Below are positions 9,432 to 19,401 of a stretch of DNA of 64,000 bases, piece after piece. The notes beneath the pieces are model-generated. The model was not told the DNA's origin. It saw only the letters and a program-made list of their open reading frames with translations, and made no database searches. The DNA comes from Planktothrix sp. PCC 11201 (GTDB lineage: Bacteria; Cyanobacteriota; Cyanobacteriia; Cyanobacteriales; Microcoleaceae): assembly GCF_900009135.1 (NCBI RefSeq), contig NZ_LT797701.1, forward strand, positions 600,170-664,169, in the 5' to 3' direction. How positions within the stretch are numbered: the stretch's first letter is position 1; each line of letters starts with the position of its first letter. The translations under genes and the position numbers were made by a program.

Positions 9432-9971
9432 ATGACTCACAAAACAGAAAAAGCACTGTTTCTTATCGGTGGATTAAGCGATGATGATCTACATTGGGTT
9501 GTCCATAAAGCCAAGGTAGAAAAAATTCCCCCCGGGGAAAGGCTAATTTATGAAGGCCGTCCGATTAATGCGTTATATTTTGTATTAAGTGGATTGTTAA
9601 GTGTGGTGATCGGTACGAATGAAGATCGAGAATTAGCCCAAATTACAAAGGGGGAAGTGGTGGGAGAAATTTCTTTTATTGATAGTCGGCCTCCTTTGGC
9701 AACGGTTAAAGCCTTAGAAACTACTCGGGTTTTAGCTATTTCTCGATTTGAACTTAATAGTAAAATACACAGTGATTCTAAATTTGCTGCCCGATTTTAT
9801 CAAGGTTTATCCCTGTGTTTAGCTAGTCGGATGCGAGGAACAATTCGGCGTTTGGGTTACGAAGATCTGATGGAATATGAACCGGAACCCGATGAATTAA
9901 GTTCACAAACACAGGAATTTCTAGCCCTAGCTCAAGCGAAGTTTAACTGGTTGGTTCAAAGTTTTAAATAA
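9432..9971 (+). CDS. cyclic nucleotide-binding domain protein without HTH
   Basis: Residues 10-125 are a CNB/cupin effector domain as in Crp: IPPGERLIYEGRPINALYFV, GEVVGEISFID, PLATVKALETTRVLAI and a FAARFYQGLSLCLASRM helix. The phosphate-binding cassette (GEISFIDSRPPLATV) lacks the usual Arg-Ala pair of strong cAMP binders, so ligand binding is uncertain. No helix-turn-helix follows; the 179-residue protein ends after a helical tail. It is probably a regulatory subunit or sensor acting by protein contact. No ribosome-binding site is evident before the ATG. A palindrome at 9341-9359 may control it. Confidence 0.8.
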   Translation: MTHKTEKALFLIGGLSDDDLHWVVHKAKVEKIPPGERLIYEGRPINALYFVLSGLLSVVIGTNEDRELAQITKGEVVGEISFIDSRPPLATVKALETTRVLAISRFELNSKIHSDSKFAARFYQGLSLCLASRMRGTIRRLGYEDLMEYEPEPDELSSQTQEFLALAQAKFNWLVQSFK

Positions 9972-10011
9972 AAGGAATAGGAATTACTGATTTAATTTGA
10001 TACAGAGGCGA

Positions 10012-10410
10012 TTAGTGATTCTCTGTCACCATAATCCACTTCCAAAGCGGATGACTTGGCCCCTGTTTCAAGATTTTAAAAATCTGCTGTTCTAAACGTT
10101 TTTGATAGGCAGGAGAAACCCCGAATAAAATGTTACGACTATGCCAAACTAATGTGGCTGTTGTTGTACCAATACATAACCCTAAACCCATCGCCGCAAA
10201 ACGGTTATAGGCTAAACCATAGCGCACCGCACTCCAGGTAAAATAGATTTGCCAAAGGGCGATTTCTTCCCGCAGTCCCCACAAACTTAAGGGTGCAACG
10301 GTTATCCACAAAAGTCCAATTACCAGCCATCGCGTGCCAACGGTAATTTGATGTAATTTTTGTACTTGATTCTTAAACTTTGAATCATCCGGCGCAGGAT
10401 TTTGTTCCAT
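10012..10410 (-). CDS. small conserved membrane protein
   Basis: I do not recognise a named family. The 132-residue protein has two hydrophobic segments (WLVIGLLWITVAPLSLWGL and a second around residues 75-95, AAMGLGLCIGTTTATLVW) with basic residues around them, so it is likely a two-span membrane protein. GGAG six bases before the ATG is a good ribosome-binding site. It starts 14 bases after the stop of the ABC exporter gene on the same strand, so it is in that operon and may work with the exporter. Confidence 0.65.
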   Translation of the reverse strand: MEQNPAPDDSKFKNQVQKLHQITVGTRWLVIGLLWITVAPLSLWGLREEIALWQIYFTWSAVRYGLAYNRFAAMGLGLCIGTTTATLVWHSRNILFGVSPAYQKRLEQQIFKILKQGPSHPLWKWIMVTENH

Positions 10411-10424
10411 TTATGGCTCCTATT

Positions 10425-12191
10425 TTAAATTGATGAATCAAATTGTTGAGCATAAAATTGAGCATAGCGATCACCTTTTTCTAAGAGATCTTGATGGGTT
10501 CCTGATTCCACAATTTTACCCTGTTCTAAGACAAGAATGCGAGTCGCCCGTCTGACGGTGGCTAAACGGTGGGCAATAATAAATACGGTTCGATCCTGCA
10601 TTAGTCGTTCTAAGGCTTCTTGAACTAGGGCTTCTGACTCGGAATCTAAGGCGGATGTGGCTTCATCTAAGATTAAAATTCTAGGGTCTAATAATACGGC
10701 TCTGGCGATCGCAATTCGTTGTCTTTGTCCCCCCGATAAATTAACGCCCCTTTCCCCCACTAAGGTCTGATATCCATTAGGAAACTGCATAATAAAGGCA
10801 TGGGCATTAGCAATTTTAGCGGCATTTTCCACGTCATTTAATTCATAATAGGATTGACCAAAGGCAATATTTTGGGCGATAGTTCCTGAGAATAAAGTAA
10901 TATCTTGGGGGACAATGCCAATTTGTCGCCGCAGGCTTTTTAAGGTGACATCTTGAATATCAATATCATCAATTTTAATGGTTCCCGATTGGCGATCATA
11001 AAATCGAGGTAATAGGGTTACTAAAGTCGTTTTTCCGGCTCCTGATGGCCCCACTAAGGCGACCATTTCCCCCGATTTAACGAATAGATTCAAATTTTCT
11101 AAAACAGGTTTATTCTCCTCTGAGCTTTGGGAAAAATCGGTTTTAGGATAGGTAAAACTGACGTTAGCATATTCAACTTTTCCGGTGACATGGGGTAAAA
11201 CAAAAGCATCGGGTTTTTCTAAAACCGTTGGTTGCACGTCTAAGAGTTCAAAAATGCGATCGCACGAAGCCTGACCCTGTTTAAAATCACTATAATTACT
11301 GGTAGTTAATGAGATCGGATCAATTAATAATGCTACCGCCGCAATATAGCTAATAAATCCCCCTCCCGTTAAATTCCCTTGGGAAATTTGCCATCCCCCC
11401 AAAAAGAATAATAAAATCACACTCATGGCTTCTAAAAAGCCCACGACTACAAATTGTAAAGCCTTAATTTGTTCGGCTAAATATTTAGCTTTGCGGTTTT
11501 GTTCGGCTTCAAGACTAAAGCGATGAATTTCATATTCTTCGGCGGCAAATGCTTGGACTAAGCGAATACCACTAAAGACTTCCGTTAATAAAGAGGCTAA
11601 ATTAGAAACTCGGTTTTGACTATGGCGAGTAAAGGTTAATAATTTTTCCCCAAACCAACCAATTAAGACCGCCATAAATGGGGCTATAATTAGAGTTGCT
11701 AAGGTTAATTGCCAGTTGAGATAAATCATATATCCCAAAACCACAATTAACTGCAAAATACAGGGAATAAATTGATGAAAAAATTTATTAATCACTTCCC
11801 CAATGCGGTCAATATCTTCCGTGAGGCGATAGGAAAGATCCCCGGTTTTGGCGGTTTCAAAATACCCAATATTCAGTTGTTGTAAATGACGATAAACTTG
11901 TTTTCTTAATTCTAAAGAAATCGTGAGGGCGGCTCTCGCCATTAGGGTATCTTGACCATATTGTACCGTTCCTCGGACGAAGAAAACCACCGCAGCTACT
12001 CCTGCTAATTGAGCAATAGCGTTCACATCTCCCCTAGCAATATAACCCGCCATTTGTCCGGCTAACCAGGCTAATAACGGCCAAAATACAGTAAAAGCAA
12101 TCGTACAAATTAAGGCTTTAGTAATCGTTTGACCTTGGGTACGAATATAGGGAATTAATTTTTTGTAACTAGAGGGTTGTTTCTGTTTCAA
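10425..12191 (-). CDS. ABC exporter, fused permease and ATPase (MsbA-like)
   Basis: A 588-residue half-transporter of the type I exporter fold. Residues 20-310 carry six membrane segments. The nucleotide-binding domain follows with Walker A GPSGAGKTT near residue 380, signature LSGGQRQR, Walker B ILILDEATSALD and the switch His in IIAHRLAT. It works as a dimer and exports lipids, peptides or drugs; the substrate cannot be read from the sequence. The start appears to be TTG at 12191; the next ATG would remove the first membrane segment. The small membrane protein gene follows at once. Confidence 0.9.
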   Translation of the reverse strand: MKQKQPSSYKKLIPYIRTQGQTITKALICTIAFTVFWPLLAWLAGQMAGYIARGDVNAIAQLAGVAAVVFFVRGTVQYGQDTLMARAALTISLELRKQVYRHLQQLNIGYFETAKTGDLSYRLTEDIDRIGEVINKFFHQFIPCILQLIVVLGYMIYLNWQLTLATLIIAPFMAVLIGWFGEKLLTFTRHSQNRVSNLASLLTEVFSGIRLVQAFAAEEYEIHRFSLEAEQNRKAKYLAEQIKALQFVVVGFLEAMSVILLFFLGGWQISQGNLTGGGFISYIAAVALLIDPISLTTSNYSDFKQGQASCDRIFELLDVQPTVLEKPDAFVLPHVTGKVEYANVSFTYPKTDFSQSSEENKPVLENLNLFVKSGEMVALVGPSGAGKTTLVTLLPRFYDRQSGTIKIDDIDIQDVTLKSLRRQIGIVPQDITLFSGTIAQNIAFGQSYYELNDVENAAKIANAHAFIMQFPNGYQTLVGERGVNLSGGQRQRIAIARAVLLDPRILILDEATSALDSESEALVQEALERLMQDRTVFIIAHRLATVRRATRILVLEQGKIVESGTHQDLLEKGDRYAQFYAQQFDSSI

Positions 12192-12256
12192 GTTGCGATC
12201 GCCAAAATACTTTTTTTAACTTATCATATTTTTGCACAACATTTTCATAATTTTAT

Positions 12257-12877
12257 TTAAAGCTGACCCGCCTGAAAAACCTGCGAAGCAGTTAAACTTA
12301 ATTCTGGAAAAATTAGCGATTCAATCCGTTGATGGTCTCGAAATTGTTGGACTTGATACTCTCCTTCCCTAAGCTGGTAAACAGAAAGAGTCGGTTGTTT
12401 AGGATTACCAATAAATCGTCTTCCCCCCAGCCCCAAATAATCCACAATCCAGTATTCATCAATCCCCAAGATTTCATATTCTTCTAGTTTTAACGCATAA
12501 TCATCACTCCAATTAGTTGAAACTACCTCCACAACTAAAGGGATAGAATTACCTTGAGTAATAATCGATTCTTTTTCCCAGCGAGAATTATTATTAACCC
12601 GTTTTTCATCAATAATAATCAAATCTGGTTCATACCCAGACTGATCACGGACAGATTTAATCACACATTCTTTAGGAATGAAATAGGGAAGTTGGAGCCG
12701 TCTGATTTCAAAGTTAAGTTCAGCTATCAAAAAACCAGCAATTCGTGAATGTTTGCCCGTGGGTTTAGGCATTTCTATAATAGCTCCATTATGTAATTCA
12801 TAGTGACATCCTGAACTTTCTGGATACCAATTAATAAACTCATCAAAGGTTACGGTTTTGGGGATAGCTTGAATCAT
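12257..12877 (-). CDS. Uma2 family (DUF820) putative endonuclease
   Basis: A 206-residue Uma2 protein with the core elements PKTVTFDEFINWYPE at the N-terminus, EMPKPTGKHSRIAGFL, YEPDLIIIDE, the catalytic-type strand IPLVVEVVSTNW, and YEILGIDEYWIVDYLGLGG. It belongs to a different subgroup from the members at 4835 and 39013. GAGG precedes the ATG at a good distance. Biological role unknown. A strong hairpin lies immediately upstream, separating it from the GH116 gene on the same strand. Confidence 0.87.
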   Translation of the reverse strand: MIQAIPKTVTFDEFINWYPESSGCHYELHNGAIIEMPKPTGKHSRIAGFLIAELNFEIRRLQLPYFIPKECVIKSVRDQSGYEPDLIIIDEKRVNNNSRWEKESIITQGNSIPLVVEVVSTNWSDDYALKLEEYEILGIDEYWIVDYLGLGGRRFIGNPKQPTLSVYQLREGEYQVQQFRDHQRIESLIFPELSLTASQVFQAGQL

Positions 12878-12911
12878 AGGAAAACCTCATCTCGAAAAAG
12901 ATTTATTTATC

Positions 12912-12968
12912 GTAGGGGTTTGGTCTCTAAACCCTATTCGGCGTTGGGTTTGGAGACCAAACCCCTAC
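12912..12968. repeat. 23-bp-arm hairpin repeat
   Basis: Arms at 12912-12934 and 12946-12968 (GTAGGGGTTTGGTCTC and its complement, continuing to AAACCC) match with a single mismatch around an 11-base loop. The GTAGGGG motif recurs at 59928-59934. This is a palindromic intergenic repeat between two co-oriented genes and may terminate or attenuate transcription of the GH116 gene. Confidence 0.8.
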
Positions 12969-12980
12969 AGTTTTTTAAAC

Positions 12981-15380
12981 TCAATTAGGATTGTTATATT
13001 GATTATAAATTGCCCAAATTGCCATCGCCCTTAAATAGTGACTGGCGCGAAAAGTTCCGGCGGCGGTTATGGCTTCGGGGGTACGAAATTGTAAGCCATT
13101 ATCATAAATTTGTTTAACCACAACTTCGGTTAATTCCCAGGCTTCGGCTTCCATTCCCATTTGCAGAAAAAAGGCAGCTAAACCAAAATTAATTCCTGTC
13201 CAAACTTCTAAGGGGTGGGTATCTTTGGGATTAACCGCTTCTCCATTGGGTCTGACTCCATTGGCGGCTCCAAATTGTCCGTTATGAAACTTTTTGAAAC
13301 AGGAATTATAAACGGTTTTTAAAGCTGAAATCGTACAATCTGGGGGAACAATATCGGGTAATCCTAATAGTTTAGCATAAAATTGACCACAGAGTTGATC
13401 AGTCATTACCACATCGGAACCGCTCCCACTATCTAAACGATAATATTCACCATTCCAGAGGGTTTTTTGATACAAGGGTTTTGCCGTTTCTAACCATGTT
13501 TTATAGATAGGAATAACCGTATTAGGATGGGGTGTAACCGCTTCTTTTTCTAAGAGTCTTCCCATGGCAATCATGGCTTCTAATGCCGCTAACCATAAGC
13601 CCCCACAATAAGCACTAATTCCCTGTAATTTCCAATCATCAAAAGTTTGATCCGGTGCGCCACTATTTTCGGGAATTGAATCTTGATCTAAATCAAAAGT
13701 TTTGAGATAATTGAGGGTTTCAACCATTGCTGGCCAACAATCGCTTAAAAACTCAAAATCCGTTGCCCCTGTTAATAGAAAATCTCGATAAACTTGTAGT
13801 ACAAAATCACAGGGTAAATCCTTCCATAAATTACAATCTTGATAACTGGTGTAGTTTGTTTTCTCCCAGGGATGTTCATTGGGCGCACCTAAATCATGGG
13901 GGGTTGCACCTGCGGCTTTTCTAATAGCTGAAGCCTGATTATAACCAATAATTCGGGGGGTATCATCCCCTTGAGAAACAGCCCGGGCATAGGCAATTAA
14001 GATAGATTTTTCCAACTCCGGCCACAACATTAATAGAGAAAATGATCCATATAATCGCACATCTAAACTTTCATACCAGCGATAATCTAAACATTCTAAA
14101 ACCCCAAATTGTCCCATGGGATCTCGCTCATCCGCCGCGCTCCAAATTGCGCCCCCATCGGTTAATAAATATAACTCATTAAATAGTGCCATTTTAAACC
14201 AATTCGGTAAATCTTGACGCTGTAAAATGGGGTTTTGCCATGCTTGAATATTTTCTCGCCAGGTGTCAGAATGTTTCATCGCTGTACGAATCATTGACCA
14301 AGCATTGCGACCATTGCGACCAAAAAAGTCAGTATAACGACGATAATAATTAACTCCCGATGCAAATTGAGTAATCGGTAAATCCCAAGCTAAATAAAAG
14401 GGAATCTTTCTGGTTTTCCCTGGTCTAATGGTAAATTTAACTGCTAAAGCCACCGCAATTCGTTCGCCTTCTTTGGCGGGTTGATCACTTTCTTGATCTA
14501 AAAGTGTGCCATCTTCTGAGAAACATTGCCAAATATCTTCCCCATTTCCGGTCGAATTCCAACGGGTTTGATCATACACTTCAACGGCGGGATTTGTAAT
14601 CGTTGCGATCGCAATTTGTCCGTCTCCTTCTTGGATTTCTTCATTGACACTGAGGCGAGTCATCAAACACCCAATCCGATGAAAGTCTTCAACTAAATGA
14701 TTACAACATCCGACACTATTTCCCCAATTTGGTTCATATTCATATACCGGACTTCCATCATCTCTAACCTTTACTTCAGGACTCGATAAAGTATTAGTAA
14801 ACCAGCCGATAGTATTTTCCCAAGTTAATAATATACTTAAGGTAATCGGTTCATCCGTGGGGTTGTGGGCAGTCCATTCAAAAATTGCGATCGGATAACT
14901 ACTTTCTTGATAATTTTTTGCCCAAACGGGAGAGAATTGTTCACAAGTTAATTGGGCGGAAAAGACATTTTCATAGACAAACCAACTGCGAGGATATAAA
15001 GCATTATAAGTTCCCGTTGATTCTCCAGAAGTTGTGGTTTTAGGATACCAATTCCAAGCCGATAAACTACCATCTTCTGGGGATTCTGTTGATAAGGAAT
15101 ATGCTTTTTTCTTGCCATTTATTTCTTCATAAACGCTAAATTGACAAGCAGGAAGTGTCTGAAAAATATGTTCTCCCCCGTCCAAATGCCAAAGGTTAAA
15201 ATCCCCCCGAGAGGAGCGTCCAATACAACCCGCACCCAACCCCCCCAGAGGCATTCCGTGCCAAGGGCCATCATCTAAATTACTGGCGTAGCGGACGGTA
15301 TATGGTTTTTCCCACCCTAAACCAATGGGGCGACTCCAGGTAGACTCAGGAATATTGTTAATCGGGCTAGAATGGGTCAT
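12981..15380 (-). CDS. GH116 family glycoside hydrolase (GBA2-like)
   Basis: The product resembles non-lysosomal glucosylceramidase GBA2 and bacterial GH116 beta-glucosidases or xylosidases. An N-terminal beta-sandwich domain (GLGAGCIGRSSRGDFNLW; AIFEWTAHNPTDEP) precedes an alpha/alpha barrel. The barrel has FNELYLLTDGGAIW, where the family nucleophile Glu lies, and GAPDQTFDDW, where the acid/base Asp lies (assignments from family knowledge). The frame is open upstream to a TTG at 15467, but the ATG at 15380 begins the usual N-terminus and gives 799 residues. There is no signal peptide, so a cytoplasmic enzyme on glucosides is likely; the natural substrate is unknown. Confidence 0.87.
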   Translation of the reverse strand: MTHSSPINNIPESTWSRPIGLGWEKPYTVRYASNLDDGPWHGMPLGGLGAGCIGRSSRGDFNLWHLDGGEHIFQTLPACQFSVYEEINGKKKAYSLSTESPEDGSLSAWNWYPKTTTSGESTGTYNALYPRSWFVYENVFSAQLTCEQFSPVWAKNYQESSYPIAIFEWTAHNPTDEPITLSILLTWENTIGWFTNTLSSPEVKVRDDGSPVYEYEPNWGNSVGCCNHLVEDFHRIGCLMTRLSVNEEIQEGDGQIAIATITNPAVEVYDQTRWNSTGNGEDIWQCFSEDGTLLDQESDQPAKEGERIAVALAVKFTIRPGKTRKIPFYLAWDLPITQFASGVNYYRRYTDFFGRNGRNAWSMIRTAMKHSDTWRENIQAWQNPILQRQDLPNWFKMALFNELYLLTDGGAIWSAADERDPMGQFGVLECLDYRWYESLDVRLYGSFSLLMLWPELEKSILIAYARAVSQGDDTPRIIGYNQASAIRKAAGATPHDLGAPNEHPWEKTNYTSYQDCNLWKDLPCDFVLQVYRDFLLTGATDFEFLSDCWPAMVETLNYLKTFDLDQDSIPENSGAPDQTFDDWKLQGISAYCGGLWLAALEAMIAMGRLLEKEAVTPHPNTVIPIYKTWLETAKPLYQKTLWNGEYYRLDSGSGSDVVMTDQLCGQFYAKLLGLPDIVPPDCTISALKTVYNSCFKKFHNGQFGAANGVRPNGEAVNPKDTHPLEVWTGINFGLAAFFLQMGMEAEAWELTEVVVKQIYDNGLQFRTPEAITAAGTFRASHYLRAMAIWAIYNQYNNPN

Positions 15381-15475
15381 GGGGTTAAGGGATAATGCTA
15401 TTTTAATAAAACTAAATTCCCCGGTTGGGATGTTTTGAATTTTCTCACAATTAAGTTGAATAAGCAAGGGTAATT

Positions 15476-15877
15476 TTATTCCCTCAGTCTTTTTTTATGA
15501 TAAAAAATCCATAATTCTGCCAAATAATAAAATAGAATAATCCCAATTAAACTGGCATTCAAATCAATGATACTGAAGGTACGATGGGGTAAATGAATTT
15601 GTGAGATTTCTTCAGCAATGGTTACCAGGGTAAATAAAAACGGCCCTAGGGGAATGAAAATCTGAGCAGTTACAATCTTTTTTCCTCCCAAGGCTAAATG
15701 GCTTAAAAAAGAGGCTATTCCATATAAAATAAAATGTCCATAAATATCATAATTGGGAATTTTCCCTAAGAAATTGTAGGGTAAATTTCCCCCATTGGCT
15801 GTAATTACAATTAAAAATAATAACAGAAAATAGAGAAGAAAGGCAACTTGCCAAGGTTTTTTAGCGGGTTTTTTCAT
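15476..15877 (-). CDS. VanZ-like family membrane protein
   Basis: A small membrane protein with four hydrophobic segments. The VanZ-like signature is seen in YDIYGHFILYGIASFL, TIAEEISQIHLPHRTFSIID and the following DLNASLIGI. VanZ gives low-level teicoplanin resistance in enterococci, but the wider family has no defined function. The ATG at 15877 (133 residues, starting MKKPAKK before the first membrane segment) is preferred over the longer frame to 15946, whose extra residues look non-coding. It lies just upstream of the GH116 gene on the same strand. Confidence 0.75.
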   Translation of the reverse strand: MKKPAKKPWQVAFLLYFLLLFLIVITANGGNLPYNFLGKIPNYDIYGHFILYGIASFLSHLALGGKKIVTAQIFIPLGPFLFTLVTIAEEISQIHLPHRTFSIIDLNASLIGIILFYYLAELWIFYHKKRLRE

Positions 15878-16041
15878 GGTTTTAAAAGTTGTGATTGGGT
15901 GATTAGACCTTATTCCCAAGATATAAGGGCTAACACCTAACAACAATTCCTACTTCATTACTTCCGTAAATTTCGGAATATAATCCTATCCGTAGGGGTA
16001 ATTCATGAATTATTCCTATATAGGTCAGTCCTGTATTCAAT

Positions 16042-18930
16042 TTATTTGGCTTCCTTCCAATTCTGTCCAGCATGAATATCCACAACCAAAGGCACACTTA
16101 AGGGCAGCACTTGTTCCATAATAGTCTTAATTTTGGGTTGAAGTTCTTCCCATTCCGTTTCAGGAATTTCAAAAACTAATTCATCATGAACTTGTAACAC
16201 TAATTGAGATTTATAGGGGTTTAAAAGTTGATGAACTTGTACCATCGCCATTTTAATAATATCAGCACTAGAACCCTGTATGGGGGCATTAGCGGCGGAT
16301 CTCAAGAGTTGGGAATCATTTTGACCTATTTTTTTCTTCAATTGGGTTAAATCAATTTCATTAATATCAACTCCTTTTAAGGTTTGTAGACTCTCGCCTT
16401 GAAAATTAAAATAGCGTCTTCGTCCTAATATTGTTTCGACATATCCTTGAGCAATGGCTTGTTTTTTGACCCGTTCTAAATAGTCAAAAACCCGAGAATA
16501 CCGTTGGTTAAATCGTTCAATAAATATCTTACCCTCCGCACTACTAACTTTAGCTTCCCGGGCGAACCTTTGCGCCCCCATTCCATAAATTACCCCAAAA
16601 TTAATGGTTTTTCCTAACCGTCTTTCTTCTGGGGTAACAGTTTCTTTTTCAAATAATAATTTAGCGGTAACAGTATGAACATCTTGATTATTTTGATAGG
16701 CTTCTAATAAAATCGGTTCTTGACTTAAATGAGCTAAAATTCTCAGTTCAATTTGAGAATAGTCGGCTGCAACTAATAGCCAGTTGGGTTGAGTAATAAA
16801 GGCTTTTCTAATTTTACTCGAAAATTCGGTTTTAATCGGAATATTTTGTAAATTAGGATTAGAAGAAGATAGCCGTCCCGTGGCGGTAATAGTTTGGTTA
16901 AAACTGGTATGAATGCGTTGGTTTGCATCGACTAATGTGGGTAAAGCATCGACATAAGTGGACTTGAGTTTGGCTAGGGTTCGATGTTCTAATATAATAT
17001 CAATAATCGGATGATCTCCTTGTAATTTTTCTAAAACATTCACATCCGTTGAATATCCGGTTTTAATTTGTCGGGTTTTTTTTGTACTTAATTCTAGGGT
17101 TTCAAATAACAGTTTACTCAGTTGCTTGGGAGAAGCTAAATTAAATTGTTCTCCCGCCACTTGATAGGCTTGAGTTTCGGTAATTTCTAACTGTTTATCT
17201 AATTGTTCGGCTAAGGTGTGTAAATAGTCAATATCCAGATGTACACCCCAATATTCCATATCGGCTAAAACCGGTTCTAAGGGCTGTTCAACTTCTATTA
17301 AAAGTTTCATTAATTGGGGTTTATCGCTCAATTTTGCTTTAATTTTATCGACTAATTGAAAGGTAACATACACCTGCATTCCGCAATATTCGGCCACTTG
17401 AGCAATATTAATATCAGCAATGGTTTTTCCTTTAGGAACTAATTCCGTGTAACTTGGGGCGATTAATTCTGAACCTAAATAATTACGAGTTAAATCAATT
17501 AAATTATGCGTGTTTTCAGGATTTAAGACGTAACTTGCTAACATCGGATCAAAAACCACGCCTTTTAATTCTATTCCCTGAACTCTAAAAATTAATCGAT
17601 CATATTTGGCATTTTGAAAGGTTTTCGGATAGCGATCGCTTTCTAAAATTGGACGTAAAATATTTAAGGTTTCGGCTTTATCTAAATTGGTTCCTTGGGT
17701 ATGATTTAAAGGAATATAAGCCACCTCTGTTGGTGCTGTTCCCCAACAACAACCTATTCCGACTAATTCCGCTTTTCTAGGCTCTAAAGAGGTGGTTTCC
17801 GTATCCCAAGCCACGGGATAATTAATATCAGTATGATCTTGTAAAATATCAACTAATTGTTTTAGGGCTTCTGGGGTTTGAATTAAACGCAGTTGAAGTT
17901 GAGATACGGGATGATTGGCTATTTTTTGTTGTTGATCAATTTCGGTTTCTTCCCGGGTAAAAAAACTGGCATCTTCGTCGGTATCAACTGAAATTTCTGA
18001 TGTTTGTACTGGAATATTTCCTTTAAATTGTTTTTGAATTTGATTAACTTTATCTAAAAAAGTTTGTAATTGTAAATGTTCTAAAATCGGTTGAATTTTA
18101 GCTTGATCAAACCCTTGTAATTTAAAATCTTCTAAACCCACTTCTAAGGGAACATCTTGAATAATTCGCGCTAAGGTTTGAGAATGATCCGCATCCGGTT
18201 TTCCTTCCTCTAATTTCTTGCGAGTCGCTCCTTTAATATCTTCAATATGGGCATAGATATTTTCTAAAGACCCATATTCTCCTAATAACTTAACCGCCGT
18301 AGTTTTCCCAATACCTTTTACCCCCGGAATATTATCGGATTTATCCCCACATAATGCCTTATAATCAATCACTTGATGGGGATAAATTTGTAATTTCTGA
18401 TAGACCTGTTCAGCTAAAAATTCCGTAGGGTTGCTACCTTTACCTGGTTCTAAATGTAAAACACTAATATTTTTTTCAATATCAATTAACTGAAATAAAT
18501 CCTGATCTCCCGATAGGATTTTAACTCGATAGTTTTCCCGACTTCCCCTATAAGATAACGTCCCTAAAATATCATCGGCTTCATAACCTGGGGCGGTAAT
18601 AATTGTTAGATCAAAGGCTTGTAATAATAGTTTTAAATTCTCTACATCCTCAATAAAATCTTGAGGAGTTTCTGTCCGATCTGCTTTGTAATTTTCATCA
18701 GATTCATGGCGAAAAGTGGGCTGTTTTAAGTCAAATGCGATCGCTAAATAATCGGGTTTATGACTCGCCATCACATCCAATAAGGACTTAAAAAACCCAA
18801 AACAAACACTGGTGGGAATACCCGTCGAAGTTCGTAACCCCCCCTGGCGACTTTTGCCAAAGGCATAATAGGAACGAAACGCCAACGAATGACCATCAAC
18901 TAAAAGCAAAAGGGGATATTCCAACACCAT
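16042..18930 (-). CDS. polA: DNA polymerase I
   Basis: PolA fills gaps and removes RNA primers during replication and repair. The 962-residue product has three domains in order. The 5' nuclease covers roughly residues 1-290 (LLVDGHSLAFRSYYAF; LSGDQDLFQL; GDKSDNIPGVKGIGKTTA). The proofreading exonuclease, roughly 340-530, keeps the acidic motif WDTETTSLEP. The polymerase has motif A VAADYSQIELRILAH, motif B RRLGKTINFGVIYGMG and motif C LQVHDELVFEIP. All catalytic acids seen are intact. The start is an ATG at 18930 and the length is normal for a cyanobacterium. Confidence 0.96.
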   Translation of the reverse strand: MVLEYPLLLLVDGHSLAFRSYYAFGKSRQGGLRTSTGIPTSVCFGFFKSLLDVMASHKPDYLAIAFDLKQPTFRHESDENYKADRTETPQDFIEDVENLKLLLQAFDLTIITAPGYEADDILGTLSYRGSRENYRVKILSGDQDLFQLIDIEKNISVLHLEPGKGSNPTEFLAEQVYQKLQIYPHQVIDYKALCGDKSDNIPGVKGIGKTTAVKLLGEYGSLENIYAHIEDIKGATRKKLEEGKPDADHSQTLARIIQDVPLEVGLEDFKLQGFDQAKIQPILEHLQLQTFLDKVNQIQKQFKGNIPVQTSEISVDTDEDASFFTREETEIDQQQKIANHPVSQLQLRLIQTPEALKQLVDILQDHTDINYPVAWDTETTSLEPRKAELVGIGCCWGTAPTEVAYIPLNHTQGTNLDKAETLNILRPILESDRYPKTFQNAKYDRLIFRVQGIELKGVVFDPMLASYVLNPENTHNLIDLTRNYLGSELIAPSYTELVPKGKTIADINIAQVAEYCGMQVYVTFQLVDKIKAKLSDKPQLMKLLIEVEQPLEPVLADMEYWGVHLDIDYLHTLAEQLDKQLEITETQAYQVAGEQFNLASPKQLSKLLFETLELSTKKTRQIKTGYSTDVNVLEKLQGDHPIIDIILEHRTLAKLKSTYVDALPTLVDANQRIHTSFNQTITATGRLSSSNPNLQNIPIKTEFSSKIRKAFITQPNWLLVAADYSQIELRILAHLSQEPILLEAYQNNQDVHTVTAKLLFEKETVTPEERRLGKTINFGVIYGMGAQRFAREAKVSSAEGKIFIERFNQRYSRVFDYLERVKKQAIAQGYVETILGRRRYFNFQGESLQTLKGVDINEIDLTQLKKKIGQNDSQLLRSAANAPIQGSSADIIKMAMVQVHQLLNPYKSQLVLQVHDELVFEIPETEWEELQPKIKTIMEQVLPLSVPLVVDIHAGQNWKEAK

Positions 18931-19401
18931 TTTCCTACCAACTGCAATACAATCCCTATTTTAAACCCTGTATAGGATAATCTGTGCCAAGATTGTAATA
19001 TTTCAGGGTAGAAATTTATTGTCCTTGACTTCCCTCGGTGAACCCTTGGGAAGATTCGACTTAATTCTCAAGGGATTTATCCTTATAAAATGATTATTTG
19101 GATCTCCCTTCCTTGGATTTAGAAATTGAGCTTATTTGGTAAATAGCGAGAAATGAGGAAAATTTATGACCGATTCAAATTCGGTTTCTGTGTGCATGGT
19201 GTTCAAAAATTAGATCCGTAGAGTGTGTTATGGCGCTAGGGAACAGGAAATGGTTTATAATTATCTTTAATGAAGTCTAGACTGATCACCTTGTAATCCG
19301 GTATACTTCCAGGTGCTTGGGTATCCTGCTAAACCTTTTAAATATTTAGGTTCACAAGTAAAATTCAGATCAGCCAGCGAACTTCTCAGGAAAAGTAAAA
19401 A
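18931..19401. other. 471-base intergenic region with a small candidate ORF and a hairpin
   Basis: The region separates divergent polA and the next gene. Two things stand out. A hairpin lies at 19043-19074 with arms CCCTTGGGAA and TTCTCAAGGG. A 15-codon ORF lies at 19166-19213 (MTDSNSVSVCMVFKN) with GAGGA a good distance before its ATG, which could be a leader peptide or chance. No tRNA or known riboswitch is recognised. AGGAA at 19389-19393 is a plausible ribosome-binding site for the gene at 19402. Confidence 0.45.
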
